In this document: positions 1-4,670 of the stretch, piece after piece
Layout of the letters: every line of letters begins with the position of its first letter
Position numbering within the stretch: the stretch's first letter is position 1
Source of the DNA: an uncultured bacterium
GTDB taxonomy: Bacteria > DRYD01
Assembly: GCA_937927985.1 (NCBI GenBank)
Contig: CALFWH010000141.1
Location: 1 to 6,170, forward strand
Direction: 5' to 3'
DNA: 6,170 nucleotides
Notes under the pieces: generated by a model
Seen by the model: only the letters and a program-made list of their open reading frames with translations
Databases searched by the model: none
What the model was told of the DNA's origin: nothing
Translations under genes and position numbers: made by a program

Positions 1-369
1 ACTATCTCCTATAAAAAAACTTTTGGATAGGTCTATGTTAAATCTTTCTATTGCTTTTTTTACGAGCAAATTTTTAGGTTTCCTACAATTACAATTTTCT
101 TCCTCTCTATGTGGACAAAAATAAACAGCTTCTATTGAAAAATTCTCCATTAAATATAAAGAAACTTCTATAAAAAAACTATACCTAACTATCTTTTTAT
201 TTATACCTGCTTGATTAGTTATAACAATCAATTTAAAAAATTTCTTATGCTTTTCTACAAATTCTTTAAATCCATCTATTATCTTAAATTCTTCAAATCG
301 CTTTACATATTGATTTTCTAAGTATTGATTTATTACTCCGTCTCTATCTAAAAATATTGCTTTGTTCAT
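1..369 (-). CDS. HAD-IIIA family phosphatase, GmhB/HisB-N-like, C-terminus cut off by window edge
   Basis: Partial gene: 123 codons are present and the frame is still open at base 1. The translation starts MNKAIFLDRDGVIN, with the HAD nucleophile and acid/base aspartates D8 and D10. VITNQAGI follows at 49-56 (motif II Thr51), then a zinc loop with C85-P-H87 and C93-x-C95-R-K-P, and finally FIGDS at 119-123, the start of the last HAD acidic motif. This order is that of D-glycero-D-manno-heptose-1,7-bisphosphate phosphatase (GmhB) and the histidinol-phosphatase half of HisB. GmhB acts in ADP-heptose synthesis for lipopolysaccharide or S-layer glycans; related members dephosphorylate other sugars, so the substrate is open. 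The stretch between motif II and the zinc loop looks short, and the usual R-K-P-x-x-G-M continues as R-K-P-K-N-L. The ATG lies 3 nt after the stop of the upstream Tyr-rich gene (junction TGG-TAA-TAA-ATG) and has no clear Shine-Dalgarno of its own, so coupled translation is likely. Confidence 0.85.
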   Translation of the reverse strand, partial: MNKAIFLDRDGVINQYLENQYVKRFEEFKIIDGFKEFVEKHKKFFKLIVITNQAGINKKIVRYSFFIEVSLYLMENFSIEAVYFCPHREEENCNCRKPKNLLVKKAIERFNIDLSKSFFIGDS

Positions 370-372
370 TTA

Positions 373-711
373 TTACCAATAATAACATCCAAAATTATAC
401 CAACAGGGGCTATAGTAATACGAATAGTAAACTGGATAATAGAAATAATAACTATAAGGCATCATTGATCCAAGAACTAATCCTGTAAATAATCCTAATC
501 CCCCAGCTAATAAGTACTTCCATAAATTACTTCCTTTTGATTGTACAAAATTATATTGAGATTGATAAACAGAATTATTATGAGAATTATTGTATAAATC
601 TGCTATCTGTAAATTATTGTTCATGGAGGGATTTACTAGATTGTTTTGATTAATAACAAAATTTTGGTTGTTAATATTATTTGGATTACTTATTCTATTT
701 ATTTCGTTCAT
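373..711 (-). CDS. small Asn-rich, Tyr-rich protein with one glycine-zipper membrane helix
   Basis: Unrecognised protein of 112 residues. Residues 1-58 are polar and Asn-rich. Residues 63-84 form one hydrophobic helix with a GxxxGxxxG glycine zipper (G73, G77, G81). Residues 85-112 are an extreme aromatic tail with 13 Tyr, 2 Trp and 2 Cys, ending C-Y-Y-W. Lys59 and Lys65 before the helix favour a cytoplasmic N-terminus and an outside tail by the positive-inside rule. Residues 6-10 (RISNP) and the following I-N-N-Q-N-F-V-I match RIPNP and I-S-G-Q-N-V-N-I in the protein encoded at 714-1034, so the two are probably paralogues. The ATG at 711 is preferred over a TTG at 726 because GGGGGTGG sits 5 nt before it and because TTG would overlap the upstream gene. 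Low complexity makes homology searches unreliable. It could be an envelope or structural protein; no enzymatic motif is visible. Confidence 0.72.
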   Translation of the reverse strand: MNEINRISNPNNINNQNFVINQNNLVNPSMNNNLQIADLYNNSHNNSVYQSQYNFVQSKGSNLWKYLLAGGLGLFTGLVLGSMMPYSYYFYYPVYYSYYYSPCWYNFGCYYW

Positions 712-713
712 TT

Positions 714-1034
714 TTACCACCCCCAAAATATAAAAGGAATTAAAGAGAATCCCCAGCTAGTAAATGGAAAAATATATCCCCAACAATAGCTTATAACTGG
801 AATATAAAAATTGTATATAAAAGGATTGTAAAAATTGGGATTTAGATTAGTTTTTGGATATCCCTCATATGGATTGTAGTTATTGTAGTGATATACAGGT
901 TCATTGTAGTTATTATTTATTATATATACATTATCTGCTTTTATGTTTACATTTTGACCGCTTATTCCTGTTTGCTTTACGGGATTAGGAATTCTATCTT
1001 TTATATTATTTTCGGAAAAAGGATTTATTTTCAC
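714..1034 (-). CDS. small protein: one beta-helix-type repeat fused to an aromatic hydrophobic tail
   Basis: Unrecognised protein of 106 residues with three parts. Residues 1-22 are a polar leader containing R14-I-P-N-P18. Residues 23-44 are one 22-residue repeat (G-I-S-G-Q-N-V-N-I-K then I-I-N-N) that matches the consensus of the eight repeats in the protein encoded just upstream (1058-1612). Residues 45-70 are Asn/Tyr/Pro-rich. Residues 71-106 are strongly hydrophobic and aromatic (Phe, Ile, Trp, one Cys) and end F-W-G-W, perhaps inserting in or lying on a membrane. No signal peptide is seen. The start is the GTG at 1034: AAGGTG lies 7 nt before it and there is no later Met. The stop is 2 nt before the next gene, which has the same overall plan (shared RIxNP motif, repeat-like segment, aromatic tail ending in Trp). 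Function is unknown; partnership with the upstream repeat protein is inferred from the shared repeat and gene order. Confidence 0.68.
   Translation of the reverse strand: MKINPFSENNIKDRIPNPVKQTGISGQNVNIKADNVYIINNNYNEPVYHYNNYNPYEGYPKTNLNPNFYNPFIYNFYIPVISYCWGYIFPFTSWGFSLIPFIFWGW
717..724 (-). promoter_or_regulatory. Shine-Dalgarno that fixes the start of the Tyr-rich protein
   Basis: GGGGGTGG on the minus strand lies 5 nt before the ATG at 711. It is built from the last Trp-Gly-Trp codons of the upstream gene, whose TAA stop is 2 nt from this ATG. The arrangement points to coupled translation and argues against the TTG at 726. Confidence 0.6.
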
Positions 1035-1041
1035 CTAAATT

Positions 1042-1047
1042 CACCTT
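1042..1047 (-). promoter_or_regulatory. Shine-Dalgarno supporting a GTG start
   Basis: AAGGTG on the minus strand lies 7 nt before the GTG at 1034. It lies in the 23-nt gap after the repeat-protein gene and supports the non-ATG start, since the frame has no later Met codon. Confidence 0.5.
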
Positions 1048-1057
1048 CTTAATTATA

Positions 1058-1612
1058 TTATTTTGGGGATTTAATTTTTTGTTGTTTTATAGCAATAACA
1101 TTATCTACAAGTTGAAAATCTTGTCCTTTTGCATCTAATGAATTAGTGTTGATACCTACTGTATTTTCTTTTATTGTAACTTTTTCACCTTTTATATACA
1201 TATTTTCTCCTGTTAATCCTGTTTTATTAGAAGATATTTTTATTTCTTTTGCTTTAGCAGATAATACATTTTCTCCTTTTGCTCCTGATTCGTTACCATT
1301 TATGTAAATAGATCCTTTGCTTTTTAATCCTAGATTTTTAGAACTTATTCCTTTTTGATTATTGGAAATTGTTATAGAGTTGGTAGCTTTTAAGTCTGCG
1401 TTTACTGCTTTTATACCCTCTTTATTTGAAGATATTTTTATTTCTTCTGTTTTAGTTGATAAGTTTACTGTATCTATCCCTTTATCGTTTAAGGTTATAT
1501 CTAGTTTCCCTCCTTCTATTTTGACATTTTTGCCTTTTATTCCTACATCATTATTTTTTATTGTTAAATTACCTGCTTGTATTTTTATTTTTCCTCCCTC
1601 TATACCTGCCAT
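1058..1612 (-). CDS. tandem-repeat protein, probable right-handed beta-helix of eight coils, no signal peptide
   Basis: A 184-residue protein that is almost entirely repeat. Residues 3-173 divide without gaps into eight units of 21, 21, 21, 22, 22, 22, 21 and 21 residues, each starting Gly-[Ile/Leu/Ala]. The consensus is roughly G-I-x-x-x-N-[VL]-x-[IL]-K-x-x-x-x-I-x-I-x-x-N-x-x, and an 11-residue Lys-rich end follows. A 21-22-residue period with alternating hydrophobics, Gly at turns and a recurring Asn is what parallel beta-helix (PbH1-type) coils look like, with Asn able to form a ladder; this fold is inferred. The first coil begins at residue 3, leaving no room for a signal peptide, so the protein is cytoplasmic or exported by another route. 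Cytoplasmic beta-helix scaffolds exist (bactofilins), but their period is shorter, so this would be an analogue. No catalytic motif is visible. AGGAGG 8 nt before the ATG fixes the start. It heads the minus-strand cluster. Confidence 0.82.
   Translation of the reverse strand: MAGIEGGKIKIQAGNLTIKNNDVGIKGKNVKIEGGKLDITLNDKGIDTVNLSTKTEEIKISSNKEGIKAVNADLKATNSITISNNQKGISSKNLGLKSKGSIYINGNESGAKGENVLSAKAKEIKISSNKTGLTGENMYIKGEKVTIKENTVGINTNSLDAKGQDFQLVDNVIAIKQQKIKSPK
1230..1248. repeat. 19-bp direct repeat, copy 1 (copy 2 at 1428-1446)
   Basis: Identical 19 bases starting GAAGATATTTTT occur at 1230-1248 and 1428-1446, 198 bp apart. That is 66 codons, or three coils. Both copies encode the E-I-K-I-S-S-N-K segment (units 6 and 3), suggesting a past three-coil duplication. 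Confidence 0.75.
1428..1446. repeat. 19-bp direct repeat, copy 2 (copy 1 at 1230-1248)
   Basis: Second copy of the 19-bp block described at 1230-1248, here in repeat unit 3 of the probable beta-helix protein. Confidence 0.75.
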
Positions 1613-1620
1613 TTTTTATC

Positions 1621-1626
1621 CCTCCT
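1621..1626 (-). promoter_or_regulatory. strong Shine-Dalgarno of the beta-helix gene
   Basis: AGGAGG on the minus strand lies 8 nt before the ATG at 1612. It is the best ribosome binding site in the window, suggesting efficient translation of the repeat protein. Confidence 0.75.
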
Positions 1627-1629
1627 CTT

Positions 1630-1680
1630 TTACTTCTTTTCCTTATGAAATTCAATTTGGGTTACTTTATTCTGGTTCAT
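1630..1680 (-). CDS. possible 16-codon leader peptide before the beta-helix gene
   Basis: A short minus-strand frame encodes MNQNKVTQIEFHKEKK, and its TAA stop is just before the AGGAGG of the beta-helix gene. It has no Shine-Dalgarno, but a TATAAT lies 9 nt before its ATG, so a transcript starting there would be nearly leaderless. The peptide shows no run of one amino acid and no hairpin is evident, so classic attenuation is not supported. A chance frame in AT-rich DNA is quite possible. Confidence 0.2.
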   Translation of the reverse strand: MNQNKVTQIEFHKEKK

Positions 1681-1689
1681 GTTTAAAAA

Positions 1690-1695
1690 ATTATA
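1690..1695 (-). promoter_or_regulatory. candidate -10 box for the minus-strand cluster
   Basis: Perfect TATAAT on the minus strand, predicting a transcription start near 1683 and a leader of about 70 nt before the beta-helix gene. No good -35 is found at 16-18 bp; the best TTTACA is 21 bp away. TATAAT boxes are frequent by chance in DNA this AT-rich. The same site also reads TATAAT on the plus strand (1692-1697). Confidence 0.35.
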
Positions 1696-1820
1696 ATCTA
1701 ATTTTGGGTCTTTAGTTGTAAAAAAAATGTTAAAAAATTGGTTTTATAGTTTAGTAATTTAAAGTAAAGATAATTAAGAGGAATTTAAACCAAATGAGAA
1801 GGATTTAATACTTTAGTGTT

Positions 1821-1829
1821 TAATATATT
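1821..1829 (+). promoter_or_regulatory. candidate -10 box immediately upstream of serS
   Basis: Overlapping TAATAT (1821-1826) and TATATT (1824-1829) end 10-13 nt before the serS ATG. If used, the transcript would have a leader of only a few nucleotides, which agrees with the missing Shine-Dalgarno. No convincing -35 is present. Low confidence because the region is very AT-rich. Confidence 0.3.
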
Positions 1830-1839
1830 CAAGTAAATT

Positions 1840-3129
1840 ATGCATGATCTAAACCTAATAACTCAAAATTACCAAAAATATAAATATTATCTTGAAATCA
1901 GAAATGAAAATCCCTCTATCATTGATCAAGTACTTGAAATAAATAAAAAAAGAAAAGAATTAATTAATCAAATAAATTCCCTAAGAAGTCAAAAAAATAA
2001 AATCTCAGACCAAATAGGGAAACGACAATATTCTAATGAAGAAGAAAGACAAAATTTAATCCATCAATCAAATACTATTGATCAGAATCTAAAGGAACTT
2101 GAACCTGTACTTTCGGAAATTGAGACAAACATAAGAAACCTTCTTTTAAACATACCTAATATTGTTTGTGAAGATGTACCAATTGGAAAAGATTCAAATG
2201 ATAATGTTGTAGTTTTGCAAGAAGGTGATTTACCAAGTTTTGATTTTGATCCCTTACCTCATTGGCAAATCGCAGAAAACCTTAGTATTATAGATTTCGA
2301 AAGGGGAGTAAAACTATCAGGATCAAGATTCTACATAATGAAAGGTAAATTAGCAAAACTACAAAGAGCATTAATAAATTTCTTCTTAGATTACCATATT
2401 CAAAAACATAATTACAAAGAGTTATATTTACCATTTATCGTAAAAAGACATTGTTTAGAAGGAGCAGGACAACTACCAAAATTTGAAGACAATCTTTATA
2501 AAGATAGTGAAGATGATATGTGGTTGGTACCTACTGCTGAAGTACCCTTAACCAATATATACAAAGATGAAATACTTCCAATTGATGTTTTACCTCTGTA
2601 TTACGTAGCTTATACCCCCTGTTTTAGAAAAGAAAAAATAGCTGCGGGAAAGGATGTCAGGGGAATCAAAAGGGGACATCAATTCGACAAAGTAGAACTT
2701 TATAAATTCGTATTGCCAGAAAACAGTGACCAAGAATTAGAAAGGTTAGTACAAGATGCTTGTGACATATTAAGAGCTTTAGAACTACCTTTTAGGGTTG
2801 TAAAATTATGTAGTGGAGATTTAGGTTTTGCAGCTGCTAAAACCTACGATATAGAAGTATGGGCTGCAGGATCTAAAGAATGGCTAGAAGTTAGCTCTTG
2901 TAGTAACACCCTCGACTTCCAAGCTAGAAGAGCTAATATAAGATTCAGAAGAACCCCAACATCCAAACCAGAATATCTTCACACTTTAAATGGATCAGGA
3001 TTAGCCCTGCCAAGAGTAGTTATCGCTATACTTGAAAATTTTCAACAAAAAGATGGTACCATACATATACCCAAAAATCTCATCCCATATACAGGATTTG
3101 AAAAAATAGAATTAAACTGGAAGTACTAA
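1840..3129 (+). CDS. serS: seryl-tRNA synthetase
   Basis: Charges tRNA-Ser (and tRNA-Sec where present) with serine in the cytoplasm, via seryl-adenylate. At 429 residues it is full length for a class II SerRS. Residues about 28-104 are the charged heptad-rich tRNA-binding coiled-coil arm. The catalytic domain follows: GAGQLPKFED at 208-217, the serine-binding T232-A-E, motif 2 from C261-F-R263-K-E265 through G-K-D-V-R-G to H280-Q-F-D-K-V-E, and motif 3 L383-N-G-S-G-L-A-L-P-R392. Variations from the usual pattern are GAGQLP for GTGQLP, FRKEKIAAG for FRxEAGxxG, and A-L-P-R for the common A-x-G-R; the last also occurs in Bacteroidetes-type enzymes. The ATG at 1840 is the only choice, because an in-frame TAA lies at 1834-1836. 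No Shine-Dalgarno is seen. The PPC gene follows after 2 nt. Confidence 0.97.
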   Translation: MHDLNLITQNYQKYKYYLEIRNENPSIIDQVLEINKKRKELINQINSLRSQKNKISDQIGKRQYSNEEERQNLIHQSNTIDQNLKELEPVLSEIETNIRNLLLNIPNIVCEDVPIGKDSNDNVVVLQEGDLPSFDFDPLPHWQIAENLSIIDFERGVKLSGSRFYIMKGKLAKLQRALINFFLDYHIQKHNYKELYLPFIVKRHCLEGAGQLPKFEDNLYKDSEDDMWLVPTAEVPLTNIYKDEILPIDVLPLYYVAYTPCFRKEKIAAGKDVRGIKRGHQFDKVELYKFVLPENSDQELERLVQDACDILRALELPFRVVKLCSGDLGFAAAKTYDIEVWAAGSKEWLEVSSCSNTLDFQARRANIRFRRTPTSKPEYLHTLNGSGLALPRVVIAILENFQQKDGTIHIPKNLIPYTGFEKIELNWKY

Positions 3130-3131
3130 AT

Positions 3132-3566
3132 ATGAAATTTTACGAAACAAACTTAAATAAAAGTGCAGTAATCCTTAGAATAGATAAAGATGAAGAAGTA
3201 ATAAGTACAATTAAAGAAGTATCAAAAAAATTGAATATAGAAAGTGGATTTTTTTGGGGCATAGGAGCAGTTAATCAAGCTACCATCTCTTTTTATGATC
3301 ATCAAATTAAGTCCTATATAGATAAAGAAATAAATCAAGACTGTGAAGTTATTTCACTAGTGGGGAATATCTCTTATAAATATGCAGAAAACGAAATTTT
3401 TGTTCATGCCCATATATCCCTTTCTACCAAAGAATTTGGAATTATAGCAGGACATCTTAAAAAAGCTATTGTATCTGTCACTTTAGAAGTTGTATTTTTA
3501 TCTATAAATGACAAAATCGAAAGAGTATATGATCAAGATTTTAATCTCTATCTTTGGAAACCATAA
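3132..3566 (+). CDS. PPC-domain (DUF296) protein
   Basis: A 144-residue single-domain protein of the PPC (plants and prokaryotes conserved, DUF296) family, whose usual bacterial members have this length and form trimers. Recognisable parts are the start (I-L-R-I-D-K-D-E-E-V), the F-x-G-I-G-A-V-N segment at 41-48, L-V-G-N-I-S at 76-81, and the histidine cluster H92-A-H94 with A-G-H108-L, thought in this family to bind a metal. The usual G-G-H-L is A-G-H-L here. Prokaryotic function is not established; plant relatives carry AT-hooks and bind DNA, but no AT-hook is present here. The start has GGAAG 8 nt upstream, inside the end of serS, and the serS stop is 2 nt away, so the two are cotranscribed and probably translationally coupled. 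The 3' end overlaps the converging glycosyltransferase gene by 26 nt. Confidence 0.88.
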   Translation: MKFYETNLNKSAVILRIDKDEEVISTIKEVSKKLNIESGFFWGIGAVNQATISFYDHQIKSYIDKEINQDCEVISLVGNISYKYAENEIFVHAHISLSTKEFGIIAGHLKKAIVSVTLEVVFLSINDKIERVYDQDFNLYLWKP

Positions 3567-4641
3567 ATTCAAAAATTTTTGATAAAATATTGTTATTAGA
3601 GGTTAGTTTTTTTATAGTATTTGGCCACGAGAGATCAAGTTTATCTAAATATTCTTTTGCTTGTTTACCCATTGATATTGCTTTTTCTTTATTAAAATAT
3701 AGCTCATCCATAGCTTGGGCTATTAGTTTGGGATCTGGCTGAATTATTATCCCTGTTTTCTGATTTTCTACAAATTCCAAAGGTCCTCCACTGTCATTAG
3801 TAGTTATTAAACACTTAGAAAAATAAAAGCTTTCAGGAGTTATATACCCATAATCTTCATCATAAGGAGTAAAAATTACTGCTAAACAATTTAGATATAA
3901 TTCAAATTTTTTTTCTTGATCAATATAGTCCATTACTTCTATTTTATCTTTTATATGTGTATCATTGAGAAGGGGTAGGATTTCTCTATTAAAATAACTT
4001 TCTTCTTTTTGTCCTGCTATTATTAGTTTAAAATTACCTTTTGTATATTTTAAAGCTTGTATTACTAAATGTTGTCTTTTATTGTCTGCTAATCTACTTG
4101 GAAAAAAGAAAAAATCTTGATATTTTAAATCTGGTTCTTGGTATTTAGGTAAGTTGTATAAAGGGGGATAAATTACTTCCGAATCTATGTTATTATAATA
4201 CTTTAGCCTTCTTTTTACATTGTTTGAAATTGAAAAGATTTTTTTGGATTCCCTTAGGAATTGATTGTCGTATTGGATGATTTTTTCTCTTAGTTTTAGG
4301 TATTTATCTTTGTTTTTAAAGGGTACAAAATTGGTATCCCATAGGTCGTAGAAATATCTTATATGGTGCATAAACCAGACTATTTTATTATGATGTCTTA
4401 TAGCGTAACTAAAGGGTCGTAAGGCTATAGCTAAATCTCCATAGTCAAATTTTAGATTTCTTATAGCTTCTATCTGTTGTATTAATAGGTCTGGGTCTGT
4501 TGAGAAAGGTATATAGATTTTCTCTACCTCAAAACTTTTAGATAATTCTTCTGCTAGAGTATCTACTTGTACACTATCTCCTCCTTTTGAAAATGGATGC
4601 TTTGTTGATACTATTAAAATTCTCTTTATTTTTGAAAACAT
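3541..4641 (-). CDS. GT4-type glycosyltransferase (GT-B fold)
   Basis: A 366-residue retaining glycosyltransferase of group 1/GT4, expected in the cytoplasm or at the inner membrane face, moving a sugar from a nucleotide donor to an envelope glycan, glycolipid or small acceptor. The N-terminal Rossmann half starts K-R-I-L-I-V-S-T, with a Gly-Gly at 20-21. The donor half has P181-S-R-L with K188, then E262 and E270 in the E-x7-E motif (D-E-D-Y-G-Y-I-T-P-E) and T-N-D-S-G-G-P-L-E-F at 281-290. The D-E-D-Y-G-Y plus S-G-G-P-L-E-F-V pattern is a recognisable GT4 subgroup, but donor and acceptor cannot be read from it. No membrane segment is evident. There is no Shine-Dalgarno before the ATG, and no other Met until residue 91. 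It lies 29 nt after ddl in the same direction, so it is probably cotranscribed and linked to envelope synthesis. Confidence 0.9.
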   Translation of the reverse strand: MFSKIKRILIVSTKHPFSKGGDSVQVDTLAEELSKSFEVEKIYIPFSTDPDLLIQQIEAIRNLKFDYGDLAIALRPFSYAIRHHNKIVWFMHHIRYFYDLWDTNFVPFKNKDKYLKLREKIIQYDNQFLRESKKIFSISNNVKRRLKYYNNIDSEVIYPPLYNLPKYQEPDLKYQDFFFFPSRLADNKRQHLVIQALKYTKGNFKLIIAGQKEESYFNREILPLLNDTHIKDKIEVMDYIDQEKKFELYLNCLAVIFTPYDEDYGYITPESFYFSKCLITTNDSGGPLEFVENQKTGIIIQPDPKLIAQAMDELYFNKEKAISMGKQAKEYLDKLDLSWPNTIKKLTSNNNILSKIFEFMVSKDRD

Positions 4642-4670
4642 TGGATTTTCTATTTTTTATTTTTTGTGTT

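Larger units (their letters stand above)
1094..1606 (-). repeat. eight tandem 63-66-bp coding repeats (21-22 residues each)
   Basis: In-frame tandem repeats encoding residues 3-173 of the probable beta-helix protein. Unit starts at protein residues 3, 24, 45, 66, 88, 110, 132 and 153. The units have diverged at DNA level except for short shared blocks, the longest noticed being the 19-bp direct repeat at 1230-1248 and 1428-1446. That conservation of period without DNA identity indicates selection on the fold more than recent amplification. Confidence 0.8.
1613..1839. other. divergent intergenic region between the beta-helix cluster and serS
   Basis: The longest non-coding stretch of the window, 227 bp, separating two divergent transcription units. 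It should hold both promoters. Visible elements are the minus-strand AGGAGG, a short possible leader frame, TATAAT boxes around 1690-1697 and TAATAT/TATATT just before serS. I see no T-box, riboswitch or strong inverted repeat. A short frame at 1794 is only four codons long. Confidence 0.7.

Noticed and set aside
712..726. TTG start at 726 giving five extra residues to the Tyr-rich protein
   Set aside because: It overlaps the upstream gene and uses the Shine-Dalgarno as coding sequence; the ATG at 711 is correctly spaced from that site.
1094..1606. CRISPR-like array
   Set aside because: The periodicity is in-frame protein repeat of 63-66 bp with diverged DNA, without identical repeats or unique spacers.
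1362..1715. Plus-strand open frame of 117 codons
   Set aside because: It lies mostly antisense to the repeat protein, whose periodic sequence and strong ribosome site make it the real gene; the antisense hydrophobic translation is a by-product of the repeats.
1756..1789. Two copies of AATTTAAA 26 bp apart as an operator
   Set aside because: Such short AT-only words recur by chance in this composition, and no further symmetry is present.
1794..1808. ATG preceded by AGAGGA upstream of serS
   Set aside because: The frame is only four codons before a stop; it is too short to support.
1613..1839. T-box or other riboswitch before serS
   Set aside because: No T-box consensus, no stable stem pattern and no terminator are visible; the nearest -10 candidates would leave almost no leader.
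3554..3742. Plus-strand open frame of 62 codons
   Set aside because: It is antisense to the C-terminal part of the glycosyltransferase, has no ribosome site and shows no motif.
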